Assembly: GCA_045641345.1 (NCBI GenBank)
Contig: JAZUGR010000014.1
Span: 62,001 to 126,000, forward strand
Direction: 5' to 3'
Length of the DNA stretch: 64,000 bases
Source: Cacconaster sp045641345
GTDB lineage: Bacteria; Bacteroidota; Bacteroidia; Bacteroidales; UBA932
In this document: positions 26,711 to 35,427 of the stretch, piece after piece
Position numbering within the stretch: the stretch's first letter is position 1
How the letters are laid out: the number at the start of each line of letters is the position of its first letter
Position numbers and translations under genes: made by a program
The notes under the pieces: model-generated
Told to the model about the DNA's origin: nothing
Databases searched by the model: none
Seen by the model: only the letters and a program-made list of their open reading frames with translations

Positions 26711-27394
26711 TCAGGAGCGCTGGCCGAAGATGGCGGTTCCTATCCTCACCGCCGTAGAGCCCTCCTCCACCGCCAGATGCCAATCGTTCGACATACCCAT
26801 GGAGAGCGTGTCGAACCCGCGCAGGCGAAGCCCAAGTTGCGGAGAACCGCTCTTCAGGGCTGAATCCCTCACATTGTCGAACAACGCGCGCAGCAGGCGG
26901 AACTCGCCCCTTACGACGGCCTCGTCGCAAGTATTGGAGGCCATCCCCATCAGGCCGCGCAGATTGACGTTGGGATATCTGACCGTATCATTCACCACGG
27001 CGGGAATTTCGTCCATCGCAAAGCCCTGCTTGGATTCCTCCGAAGCGATGTGCACCTCGAGCAGACAGTCCACCACCTTGCCGAGGCTTCCGGCAAAATT
27101 GTCTATGGCCTCAAGCAACCGCAGCGAATCGACCGACTCTATCATCGAGACATAGGGCACCACCATTCTTATCTTGTTGGTCTGCAGATGACCTATGAAA
27201 TGCCACTCTATGTCGGAAGGAAGCATCATAGCCTTCTCCATCATCTCCTTCGGGCGGCTCTCCCCGAATACGCGCTGCCCTGCCGAATAGGCCTCGGCCA
27301 CGGCGGACGACGGCTTGAACTTTGAAACAGCCACGAGGGATACCTGCGGAGGCAGAACGCTCCTGAAATACTCTATCTGCGAAGCGACGCTCAT
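26711..27394 (-). CDS. yggS: YggS-family pyridoxal phosphate-binding protein
   Basis: PLP homeostasis protein of the alanine-racemase N-terminal fold (PLPBP/YggS), 227 residues. The PLP lysine lies in LVAVSKFKP near residue 25; WHFIGHLQTNK and GLRLRGFDTLSMGMSNDW are the family signatures. No enzymatic activity is known for the family; it buffers PLP. It follows yidC by two bases and converges on lpxB with one base between the stops. Confidence 0.94.
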   Translation of the reverse strand: MSVASQIEYFRSVLPPQVSLVAVSKFKPSSAVAEAYSAGQRVFGESRPKEMMEKAMMLPSDIEWHFIGHLQTNKIRMVVPYVSMIESVDSLRLLEAIDNFAGSLGKVVDCLLEVHIASEESKQGFAMDEIPAVVNDTVRYPNVNLRGLMGMASNTCDEAVVRGEFRLLRALFDNVRDSALKSGSPQLGLRLRGFDTLSMGMSNDWHLAVEEGSTAVRIGTAIFGQRS

Positions 27395-27396
27395 TG

Positions 27397-29235
27397 CTAC
27401 CTGCCCTTCTGCTGCTGCCGCTGTTGCTGCTGCTGGATGCGGTACATCTCGTCGATGCGCTGTTGGAACCTCGACTTCCTGACAGGCTTGGTCTGGGCCT
27501 CCTGCAGCCTGGCGTATATCTTCTCTTCATCCACAAACCACTTGCGGATCACCCAGTTCTGGATGATGGTGATGATGTTCGAGAGCATATAGTAGTAGCT
27601 CAGACCTGCCGAGAAATTGTTGCAGAGGAACCACATCATAATCGGCATCAGCCATACGTTCATGAATTTCATACCGGGCATCGCACTGGTGTCCTGACCC
27701 TGCATCGTCACACGGGAATAGAAGAACATCGTAACGGCCATCAGGAATGCGAACAGCGAGAAATGGTCGCCGAAAAGTGGAATGTTGAATCCGAAATCGA
27801 GTATGGAGTCGTATCCGCTCAGGTCATCGGCCCACAGGAAAGGATGCTGGCGCAACTCGAACGAAGCCGGGAAGAAGCGGAACATGGCCCACAATATGGG
27901 GAACTGCAGAAGGATGGGGATACAGCCGCCCATCGTGCTCACTCCGGCCTTTCTGTAAAGCTGCATCACAGCCTGCTGCTTTTTCATGGCATCCTCCTGC
28001 TTGGGATAGCGGGCCGATATCTTGTCAACCTCGGGTTTGAGCACTTTCATCTTGGCCGAAGACATATACGACTTCAGGGTGAGAGGCGAAATCACCAGCT
28101 TGATCATAAGGGTGAGCAGGAGGATGATTATGCCGTAAGAGGTGAAATATTTGCTCAACCAGTTGAATACGGGTATTATGACATATCTCGAAATCGCGCC
28201 TATGATATTCTTGCCCAATGGGATTATCCTCTCGAACTTCTGGCCGTACGCCTTCATCGTGGGGAAGTGGTTCGGCCCGAAATAGAAATGCATCGGCACC
28301 GTGAAGTCGGCGCTGCGGCCGTCAAGGTCGAGGGTAAGGTCGGCCCCGCTCTGCATAAGCCTCCTTTCGGGATCGTTCTCAGCATAGAATCCGTTGACAA
28401 GCTCGCCGCCGCTGAAGTCGTTGTCGGCAACTATGATGGCCGAGAAGAACTGCTGCTGGAAACCCACCCAGCGCAGCCTGCTGGTAAAACTTTCGTGTGC
28501 CGAATCCTTGCGCTGGCCGATGTTCTTCACTTCTCCGTCGGCACCGGCGTAACGGTATGCCACGCTCGAATAGTTCTTCTCGTTCTTGTAGCCCTTTTCA
28601 AGACGGGGCATATCAACCACCCATTTCATTTCGGTTTGGGTGGTGCGGGCGTCGAGGATATCGTTCATACCCACGAAGTGGAGCGAAAAATCCATCATAT
28701 AGCTCCCTTCGGGAAGACGGTATGACGCTTCGAGGTATTTGCCCTCGTCAAACGGCAGACGGAGTACAAGCGTACTGTCGGAAGACGACACGGCGGTGAA
28801 ATTGAGGTCCTTGGTATTTATCCACTGCGTGGCGGTGTTCATTTCGAAGCCGAGCTCGCTGCGGCCCTCCCCTATCAGGAAGAGGAGCGAACTGTCGTAA
28901 GGAAAATAGTCCTTGACAAGCACGCTCGAGGGCTGCGCGCCCTTCGACGAGATGCTGACCGAGAGCAGGTCGTTCTCCAGGGTGAAATATTCGGTGGCTG
29001 CGTTGTAGGCCTCGGCAAGCGACCCGTTTTCGAAAATCTCTTCACCCGTGGAAAGAGTGTCGGCAGGGGTTTCCTGAATGGATGTGGCTGCACTTTCGAC
29101 CACGGCTTCGGGCATTGCGGCAACCGCCGCATCGGCGGCATCGGCCATCTTTTTGGTATTGTACCAACTGAAGAGTATGAGGATAAGACCTATGAGCGTA
29201 AAGCCCAGGATCGTGTTTTTCTTGTCGCTATTCAT
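27397..29235 (-). CDS. yidC: Membrane protein insertase YidC
   Basis: Inserts and folds inner-membrane proteins alone or with SecYEG. 612 residues in the Gram-negative layout: an N-terminal membrane helix (ILGFTLIGLILILF), a large periplasmic beta-sandwich domain (about 60-350), and the conserved insertase core starting at YGIIILLLTLMIKLVISPLTLKSY with five helices. The C-terminus is a Gln/Arg-rich basic tail (from about residue 590), often involved in ribosome contact. The start at MNSDKKN was chosen over an in-frame start 18 codons upstream inside the previous gene, with which it overlaps by 8 bases. Confidence 0.96.
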   Translation of the reverse strand: MNSDKKNTILGFTLIGLILILFSWYNTKKMADAADAAVAAMPEAVVESAATSIQETPADTLSTGEEIFENGSLAEAYNAATEYFTLENDLLSVSISSKGAQPSSVLVKDYFPYDSSLLFLIGEGRSELGFEMNTATQWINTKDLNFTAVSSSDSTLVLRLPFDEGKYLEASYRLPEGSYMMDFSLHFVGMNDILDARTTQTEMKWVVDMPRLEKGYKNEKNYSSVAYRYAGADGEVKNIGQRKDSAHESFTSRLRWVGFQQQFFSAIIVADNDFSGGELVNGFYAENDPERRLMQSGADLTLDLDGRSADFTVPMHFYFGPNHFPTMKAYGQKFERIIPLGKNIIGAISRYVIIPVFNWLSKYFTSYGIIILLLTLMIKLVISPLTLKSYMSSAKMKVLKPEVDKISARYPKQEDAMKKQQAVMQLYRKAGVSTMGGCIPILLQFPILWAMFRFFPASFELRQHPFLWADDLSGYDSILDFGFNIPLFGDHFSLFAFLMAVTMFFYSRVTMQGQDTSAMPGMKFMNVWLMPIMMWFLCNNFSAGLSYYYMLSNIITIIQNWVIRKWFVDEEKIYARLQEAQTKPVRKSRFQQRIDEMYRIQQQQQRQQQKGR

Positions 29236-31003
29236 CTGCGGGGGAGTGTTGTGAATCGAATTCGCGGATCTTCGCCTCCATATCGGCAAGTTCCTTTTTC
29301 GCCTTTTCTATCTGCTTGTTGATGCCGGCTATGAACGCCTCGGCGTTCTTCGACTTTGCAAAGAAGCCCACGTTGTTGGCCAGAGTGGCGATTTCCTGTT
29401 CTTTCTTCTTGAATGCCTGCACCAGCCTGTCGCGCTCGGAATCAGGCTTTGAAGACGACAACCCCCTACGTGCGACTCCCCTGCGGGGTGATGCGCCGCC
29501 CCTGAGGGCATTGAACTTGTCGTCCATCGCCTGTTTGAATTCAGCCTGCACCGATGCCTTTTCCTTGAAAGGCACAAAACCTATCTCGTTCCACTTGGCC
29601 TGGAAAGCCTTGAGCGCCTCGAACGCATCGCTGCCGGAGAGTTCCACGTCGAAAGCCTTGACCTGCTCTATGAGGGAACGCTTTGCCTCGAGATTGGCGG
29701 CAAGAGCCCCCTTGCCGGAATTGTTGTCGCGATTGGTGAAGAACTCGTCGCATGCGGCACGGAACCTGTTCCATATCTGGTCGCTCTTCTTGCGCGACAC
29801 GGGGCCTATCTCCTTCCACTGCTTCTGGAGCTCCATCAGCTTTTCGGCGGTCTCCTTCCACTGCACGCTGCCTTTAAGCGCCTCGGCGGCTTCGCAAAGC
29901 GCAAGTTTCTTGTCGAGGTTCTCCTGCATCCTGTCCTTAACGGCAGCGTAGAAATCCCTCTTGGCGGCAAAGAAATCATTGCATCCCTTGCGGAAACGGT
30001 CGTATATCTTCTGATTCTCCTTTTTGGTGGCGTAACCTATCGAACGCCACTGCGCCTGAAGATCCTCTATCTTTAAGGTGAGGGAGTTCCAGGTGCCCGA
30101 ATCCTTTATTTCGCCGCCGAGCATTGCCTCCACAGCCTCGCATATCGCAGTCTTCCTGCGCAAGTTCTCCTCCTGGTCACCCTTGAGCGATTCGAAGTAG
30201 GCCTGATGCTTCTTGTTTATCACGCCGGTTGCCTCACGGAACCTGTTCCATATCTCCTCCCTGTATTCCTTGCTCACGGGGCCGAGCTCCTTCCACTGCT
30301 CGTGGCACTTCTGCAGGGTGCGGAACGCCTCCACCACATTCTCTTCCTGAGCAAGGGCCTCCACCTGCTCGCAAAGCGCCGTTTTGGCCTCGAGATTCTT
30401 CTTGAAGTCGAGGTCGCGCAGCTCCTTGTTGATCTTGACGTAGTCGTAGAACATCTCCACATAGTGCTGGTACGTGTCGTAGAGGTCCTTCACCTTGTTT
30501 TGGGCAACCGGGCCTATGGCGCGCCAGCGGGCCTGCAGATCGCGGAAGGCGGGGAAAGTGTCCTTGAGATCCTCCTGCTTGTCGAGCAGCGACTTGAGCT
30601 CTTCGATGACAGCCTGCTTGAGGGAGAGGTTCTCCTCCCTCTTCTTTTCTATCTCGGCCATGAACGCAGCCCTCTTGGCACGGTATCCGGCGTAGAGGTC
30701 CTTGAATCCCCTTTCAATCTCCACGAAAGGATTGGATGCAGACTCATCGGATGAGGTTTCGGCAGCCTCCGGAGCATCGGCGAGCTCCGGGGAGATGAAT
30801 CCGGCAGCCACCTTTTCCTTGCGCAGGGTCTTGTAGAAGCATGCCTTGAGCACCTCGGCGTGCTTGTGAAGCTTCTGCATGTCTTCACTTTCAAGAAGAT
30901 TCTGGAAAATGTCGATGATTTCCTTCAGTCCTTTGTCGGAATAATCCACGGTTTCAAGTTGTTCCACTTCTTCGGATACAACTGGATCAAGGTCTTCGCT
31001 CAT
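29228..31003 (-). CDS. DUF349 repeat protein
   Basis: 591 residues made almost wholly of DUF349 repeats: helical units of about 70-80 residues with the recurring pattern WKEIGPVSRKKSDQIWNRFR, KELGPVSKEYREEIWNRFR and RSIGYATKKENQKIYDRFR. The protein is strongly charged and predicted coiled-coil in places, with no signal peptide, so it is probably cytoplasmic. The family has no established biochemical function. It is the first gene of the DUF349-yidC-yggS operon, with a -7 box (TATCTTTG) 29 bases upstream on the minus strand, back to back with the trmD promoter. Confidence 0.85.
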   Translation of the reverse strand: MSEDLDPVVSEEVEQLETVDYSDKGLKEIIDIFQNLLESEDMQKLHKHAEVLKACFYKTLRKEKVAAGFISPELADAPEAAETSSDESASNPFVEIERGFKDLYAGYRAKRAAFMAEIEKKREENLSLKQAVIEELKSLLDKQEDLKDTFPAFRDLQARWRAIGPVAQNKVKDLYDTYQHYVEMFYDYVKINKELRDLDFKKNLEAKTALCEQVEALAQEENVVEAFRTLQKCHEQWKELGPVSKEYREEIWNRFREATGVINKKHQAYFESLKGDQEENLRRKTAICEAVEAMLGGEIKDSGTWNSLTLKIEDLQAQWRSIGYATKKENQKIYDRFRKGCNDFFAAKRDFYAAVKDRMQENLDKKLALCEAAEALKGSVQWKETAEKLMELQKQWKEIGPVSRKKSDQIWNRFRAACDEFFTNRDNNSGKGALAANLEAKRSLIEQVKAFDVELSGSDAFEALKAFQAKWNEIGFVPFKEKASVQAEFKQAMDDKFNALRGGASPRRGVARRGLSSSKPDSERDRLVQAFKKKEQEIATLANNVGFFAKSKNAEAFIAGINKQIEKAKKELADMEAKIREFDSQHSPADE

Positions 31004-31031
31004 AGTTACAGGTCATTGCAGTTTCATCTTG

Positions 31032-31039
31032 CAAAGATA
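31032..31039 (-). promoter_or_regulatory. -7 promoter box of the DUF349-yidC-yggS operon
   Basis: TATCTTTG on the minus strand, 28 bases before the start codon. It is back to back with the trmD -7 box at 31054-31061, so the two divergent promoters share about 60 bases. Confidence 0.5.
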
Positions 31040-31053
31040 ACTATTTTATTTAG

Positions 31054-31061
31054 TATTTTTG
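31054..31061 (+). promoter_or_regulatory. -7 promoter box of trmD
   Basis: TATTTTTG fits TAnnTTTG and ends eight bases before the trmD ATG, so the 5' leader would be only a few bases. Confidence 0.5.
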
Positions 31062-31069
31062 CACCCGTT

Positions 31070-31762
31070 ATGCGAATAGACATCCTTTCTGTAGTACCCG
31101 AACTTCTGGAGAGCCCCCTCGGGCATTCCATCATCGGCCGCGCCGTCGAAAAGGGGCTTGTCGAGATACACGTCCACAACATCCGTGAATACGGCAAGGG
31201 CTTCTACCGCCAGGTCGACGACTACAGCTACGGCGGCGACGCCGGTATGGTGATGATGATAGAGCCGGTGTTCAATCTCATCTCCAAACTCAAGGAAGAG
31301 CGCACCTACGATGAGGTCATCTATACCGCCCCCGACGGCGAAACGCTCACCCAGGGCATCGCCAACGAACTGTCTCTTAAAGGCAACATCATCATCCTCT
31401 GCGGGCATTACAAGGGTATCGACCAGAGGATAAGGGAGCACCTGATAACAAGGGAGATATCAATCGGCGACTATGTACTCTCCGGCGGAGAGATACCTGC
31501 CGCCGTGATATGCGACGCCATAATAAGACTGATTCCGGGTGCCCTCTCCGATGAGACCTCGGCCCTTTCGGACTCGTTCCAGGACGGGCTTCTCGCCCCT
31601 CCGGTCTACACCCGCCCGGCCGAGTTCAACGGATGGAAAGTCCCCGAAGTGCTGCTGTCAGGGGATCCAAAGAAGATAAAGGCGTGGCAGGACAAGGAAG
31701 CGCTCAGCCGCACCGCCGCACTGAGACCCTATCTGCTCAAAGACTCCTCAGACGTGAAGTGA
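31070..31762 (+). CDS. trmD: tRNA (guanine-N1)-methyltransferase TrmD
   Basis: SPOUT methyltransferase that makes m1G37 in tRNA. 230 residues with the trefoil-knot AdoMet motifs LCGHYKGIDQR near residue 110 and SIGDYVLSGGE near 133, and PPVYTRPAEFNGW near 183 for tRNA binding. The ATG giving MRIDILSVVPE is the family start; the open frame upstream runs through the promoter region. Its last 26 bases overlap the convergent DUF4954 gene. Confidence 0.97.
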   Translation: MRIDILSVVPELLESPLGHSIIGRAVEKGLVEIHVHNIREYGKGFYRQVDDYSYGGDAGMVMMIEPVFNLISKLKEERTYDEVIYTAPDGETLTQGIANELSLKGNIIILCGHYKGIDQRIREHLITREISIGDYVLSGGEIPAAVICDAIIRLIPGALSDETSALSDSFQDGLLAPPVYTRPAEFNGWKVPEVLLSGDPKKIKAWQDKEALSRTAALRPYLLKDSSDVK

Positions 31763-33722
31763 CGGCCTCGTAGAGGGCGCTCTTTTCGTCGATATGCTTC
31801 TGTATCGACTTCACGAACGTGTTGTTCTCGAACGCCTGCCCCCTCACCTGCAGGAAGTCCTCGCGGCGCTCGTTCTCGTCGCCGTCGGCCCCGAACCCTG
31901 TCATTGAATTGAGGTCGAACTCCTTGCTGGCATCCTTGTAGTAGGCATTGTCCATCGCAATCACCGACTTCTTCCACCTCACTATGAGGTCCAGAAGACC
32001 ATCCACCGTGACGGATGCAAGATCTACTCCGTAGAAACTTTCGATGACCCCGTAAGCCCAGTTCCATTCGAAATCGTAGTAGTTGGCGTGCAGGTAGCGG
32101 AATCTTGAATTTATGCTTTCGATATCGCCGAGACGGCCGTGTTCTATGTCTTCCAATATGCCGGCTATCTCCTGCTTGGGAGCTATGAGCCCGCCGGCGT
32201 CGACCCAGTCGCCGCAGCCTGTGGAGGAATCGGGACGCAACGCTTCGCGCAGTTCTTCGATCGATGAGAATTTGGACTTCTGTATCCTGGATATGAGAGA
32301 ATTGCCGAGGAACTTGTCGACGGCCTGCCTATAGTAGCAGATGCCGTTTTCGAGTGCGCTGCGACGTATCTTTCCGCTTTGGAAAGTGTATATTTCGGAA
32401 GTGTATCCCGACACCTTCTGCATATTCTCCAGAAGTTCTATCCCGCACAACATCTTCTTGATGGTATAGGGACTCAGCAGATTGTAGTTTATGCAGTCAA
32501 GCTTGTCGTCGTCCCTGCGGCCGTCGCGCCTGGGCCACTTGAGCACGTCGCGGATGGTGCCGACGCTCCGCAGGTTCGCTCCCGGAGCGATGAAAGTTGT
32601 ACCCTGGTCCTCTATCAGATACGAGAAAGGCAGGTTGGACGTGTTCTGGTGGCTGGTATGACGCCCCATCACAAGGGAGAACGCCCCCACCTTTGCGGGC
32701 CAGAGCACGTAGGAGCCGGAGGCCGTCTTGGAGCCGCGCTCCATTATTCCCTGATGGAGAGGCCCGAGCTTGTACATATGGTTGCTCTGGTTGGAGCCCG
32801 ACCCGGCATTCATAAAGGAGAACATCGAGGCGATCAGCAGAGTGGACTTGTGATGAGTCACCGTATATGGCCCCGCAAACAGGGCGCAGGCCTCACCGTT
32901 GATTCCCACGCAGTTCGAGAAAAACAGGGAATCTGATGCCGAATAGGTGCTGCCGAGTTCGCACGACTGGCCCACAAAGCAGTTGAGAAGCGTCACGCCG
33001 TCCTTTACCGAGGAACCGCTTTGGATTATGAAATTGTCGGCAATCACGCCGTTGCCCACCAACGACGGGCTCGCCTGGCTGCCGTGCACCGACCCGTTCC
33101 TCAGCCTGGATGCTCCCTCCACGCGGCAATAGTCGTCAATCCTGACGTTGCGCACGTAGTTGGCATCGACCATCATCACGTTGTTGCCGATACGCCCCAC
33201 CGAAGAGCGCACCGACTCGGTATATGCCGAAATGATTCTGCGCAAGGAGTCGATCATAGCCGGACGGTGCCTGTAGAGAGCCATCACATAGGCGATCTGA
33301 GCCGTCAGCCTGTCGTATATCACAACCTCACGGCCGCCGGTTTCATTGAGCACCGACACCTCCACACCGTTGCCGAAAGTGGAATCGGTATCGGTCAGCA
33401 CCGTGTGGACGTTGCAGACGAAGGTATCGTGGCCTATGGTATAGTTGGCTATGTAGTTCGAGACGTTCTCTATCAAGGTATTGTCACCGACCTCGACGTT
33501 GCAGAGGAGCGCACGGCGGATACCGCTGTGCTTCACCGCACCGCCCACCAGGTGGAACTCCTTCTCGAATACGCCCAGTTTGACCTCTCCCTGGAACTCG
33601 GTATCGGCGATATGCTCCGGCGTGAATCCGGGAGCGACCATCACCCTGCTCCAATCGGCGCACCTGCAACGGGCAGCCTCAAGCGAAGCTACCTCCTGCT
33701 TTGTAAGATGTCTGTAATCCAT
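31737..33722 (-). CDS. DUF4954 protein with left-handed beta-helix repeats
   Basis: 661-residue protein matching the Bacteroidetes family DUF4954. The centre (about residues 50-330) is a hexapeptide-repeat beta-helix like those of acyltransferases and nucleotidyltransferases (for example GDNTLIENVSNYIANYTIGHDTFVCN and NGVIADNFIIQSGSSVKDGVTLLNCFVG). A mostly helical C-terminal half follows. No catalytic residue is known. It is the last gene of the polysaccharide/sugar module, 15 bases after the GmhA-like gene. A sugar-nucleotide role is suggested by fold and neighbours only. Confidence 0.8.
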   Translation of the reverse strand: MDYRHLTKQEVASLEAARCRCADWSRVMVAPGFTPEHIADTEFQGEVKLGVFEKEFHLVGGAVKHSGIRRALLCNVEVGDNTLIENVSNYIANYTIGHDTFVCNVHTVLTDTDSTFGNGVEVSVLNETGGREVVIYDRLTAQIAYVMALYRHRPAMIDSLRRIISAYTESVRSSVGRIGNNVMMVDANYVRNVRIDDYCRVEGASRLRNGSVHGSQASPSLVGNGVIADNFIIQSGSSVKDGVTLLNCFVGQSCELGSTYSASDSLFFSNCVGINGEACALFAGPYTVTHHKSTLLIASMFSFMNAGSGSNQSNHMYKLGPLHQGIMERGSKTASGSYVLWPAKVGAFSLVMGRHTSHQNTSNLPFSYLIEDQGTTFIAPGANLRSVGTIRDVLKWPRRDGRRDDDKLDCINYNLLSPYTIKKMLCGIELLENMQKVSGYTSEIYTFQSGKIRRSALENGICYYRQAVDKFLGNSLISRIQKSKFSSIEELREALRPDSSTGCGDWVDAGGLIAPKQEIAGILEDIEHGRLGDIESINSRFRYLHANYYDFEWNWAYGVIESFYGVDLASVTVDGLLDLIVRWKKSVIAMDNAYYKDASKEFDLNSMTGFGADGDENERREDFLQVRGQAFENNTFVKSIQKHIDEKSALYEAVTSRLRSL

Positions 33723-33737
33723 AATCCTTTTCGTTTG

Positions 33738-34391
33738 TCATTCGCCATCCGGGAAGAACCTGTCTTCGAGCATCAGGCATATTGTATGATACACCGGAAG
33801 ATGCATCTCCTGCACCTTGTAGCATTCGATTTCCGGAACTTTTATGCATACCTCGCAGAGCGCCGCCAGACGGCCGCCACCCTGCCCGGTAAGGCCGACG
33901 ACCTTCATCCCGGCCGCCTTCGCCGCAACGGCGGCATACAGGACATTGAGGCTGTTCCCCGAAGTGGATATTGCAAGAAGCACGTCACCCTTTCTGCCGA
34001 GGCCGTTCACCTGCTGGGCGAAGGTCATAGTCGGGTCGCAGTCGTTCATAAAGGCGGTCGAGAGAGCCGGATGGGATATCAGCGAGATTGCAGGCAGAGC
34101 CCCCTGCAGGTGCTCCGCAAGATTCTTTCCGAGTTCAGGGTCAACCCCCAGGAGCTCGTTGCGATGCTGCAGGGCAAGCTTCCGCTTGCGGCAGAAGCCC
34201 TTCATCAACTCCCCCACTATATGCTCGCCGTCGGCAGCGGATCCACCGTTGCCGGCAACCAGAAGTTTGCCCCCCGAAGCGAAAGCTTCCCCAAGGACGG
34301 AGAAGGCCCTCACGATATCATCCGAAACCGCCCCAAGCGAAGGATAACGCGCCACAAGGGCATCCATACGGCTGTTGTCAATATTCTTCAT
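33738..34391 (-). CDS. SIS-domain phosphosugar isomerase, GmhA-like
   Basis: 217 residues related to sedoheptulose-7-phosphate isomerase. It carries VAGNGGSAADGEHIVGELMKGF near residue 45, STSGNSLNVL near 125, and a conserved His/Glu pair in the C-terminal helix (EMHLPVYHTICLMLED). Canonical GmhA is about 190 residues, so this copy is slightly long, like the DiaA/GmhA-like variants in capsule loci. It follows an HddA-like kinase by one base, which supports a heptose-phosphate pathway. The start at MKNIDNSRM avoids overlap with that gene. Confidence 0.82.
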   Translation of the reverse strand: MKNIDNSRMDALVARYPSLGAVSDDIVRAFSVLGEAFASGGKLLVAGNGGSAADGEHIVGELMKGFCRKRKLALQHRNELLGVDPELGKNLAEHLQGALPAISLISHPALSTAFMNDCDPTMTFAQQVNGLGRKGDVLLAISTSGNSLNVLYAAVAAKAAGMKVVGLTGQGGGRLAALCEVCIKVPEIECYKVQEMHLPVYHTICLMLEDRFFPDGE

Positions 34392-34392
34392 A

Positions 34393-35427
34393 TCATTTCC
34401 TGTCAAAAATCTTCCATCCGTGAGCTCCACCGTCGGTAAAATTGAACGGCACTGTGTATCCGCCGAGTCCCTTCAGTGCCTCCAGCACATTCTGCCTGCG
34501 GGTGGGGTCCACAAAAAACATTATGAATCCGCCTCCACCGGCCCCGCTCACCTTGCCCGACAGGGCGCCGGCAGGAATGGCCGTCTCAAAGGCTTTCTCA
34601 ATCAGAGGATTGGAGATTCCACCCGCCATCTTCTTCTTGTCGTCCCATCCCTTGCCCAGTATGGCCGCAAACGAACTCATATCACCCTTGAGCAGCGCGA
34701 GTTTCATATCAACGGCGCTCTGCTTGATGCGGTGCATCGTCTCTATGTACTCCGACTCACCGCGGGAGGTATTGGCCTTCTGCTCCTCTATTATTGCCGC
34801 CGAACTGCGCGAGCGCCCGGTGAAATAGAGCACCAGGCTCGATTCCAGTTCATCCACAATCCACCTCTTGACCTTGAGCGGATTCACTATCACCATTCCG
34901 TCGGGCAGGAACTCCATGAAATTGAAGCCTCCGAACGATGCGGCATACTGGTCCTGCTTCCCACCGGAGAGCGAAAGGTCCTCACGTTCTATCTCATAGG
35001 CGAGCCTTGCAATCTCGTAATCGCCCAAAGGCAGCGAATACCACTCCGTAAATGCCTTGAGCACCGCCACCACCATTGTTGACGAAGTGCCCAGACCGCT
35101 TCCGGAGGGTGCGTCATTGTAGGTGGTGATGCGGCACGACCTCGGGGTGAGGGAAAAGTCGCGCATCACCCTGTTATAAACCCCTTTTACAAGGAGCGCT
35201 CCCCCGGAGGGCTCAATCCTCGCAGAAAGAGGATACGACTCGTGGCATCCTGTGTCGAAGCTCTCTATTGCCACCTCACGGGAGCAAGTCTCCTCGATGG
35301 TGCAATAGGCGTACATATTGATGGTGGCATTGAGGATGCATCCTCCATAGGTGTCGCTGTATGGCGACACATCGCTTCCCCCGCCTGCCAGCCCCAGACG
35401 CAACGGTGCCTTGGATCTTATAATCAT
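34393..35427 (-). CDS. GHMP sugar kinase, HddA-like
   Basis: 344-residue GHMP kinase close to D-glycero-D-manno-heptose 7-phosphate kinase. It has the N-terminal RSKAPLRLGLAGGGSDVSPY, the ATP loop DAPSGSGLGTSSTM near residue 105, and the C-terminal motif GKVSGAGGGGFIMFF near 290. HddA works between GmhA and GmhB in GDP-heptose synthesis; a GmhA-like gene follows, but no GmhB or HddC is present in the window. L-fucose kinase-like activity is an alternative. The start was set at MIIRSKAPLR, overlapping the previous stop in ATGA. Confidence 0.8.
   Translation of the reverse strand: MIIRSKAPLRLGLAGGGSDVSPYSDTYGGCILNATINMYAYCTIEETCSREVAIESFDTGCHESYPLSARIEPSGGALLVKGVYNRVMRDFSLTPRSCRITTYNDAPSGSGLGTSSTMVVAVLKAFTEWYSLPLGDYEIARLAYEIEREDLSLSGGKQDQYAASFGGFNFMEFLPDGMVIVNPLKVKRWIVDELESSLVLYFTGRSRSSAAIIEEQKANTSRGESEYIETMHRIKQSAVDMKLALLKGDMSSFAAILGKGWDDKKKMAGGISNPLIEKAFETAIPAGALSGKVSGAGGGGFIMFFVDPTRRQNVLEALKGLGGYTVPFNFTDGGAHGWKIFDRK

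Noticed and set aside
26702..26712. Short palindrome CCTGA-G-TCAGG between lpxB and yggS stops
   Set aside because: Too short and without T-run; expected by chance.
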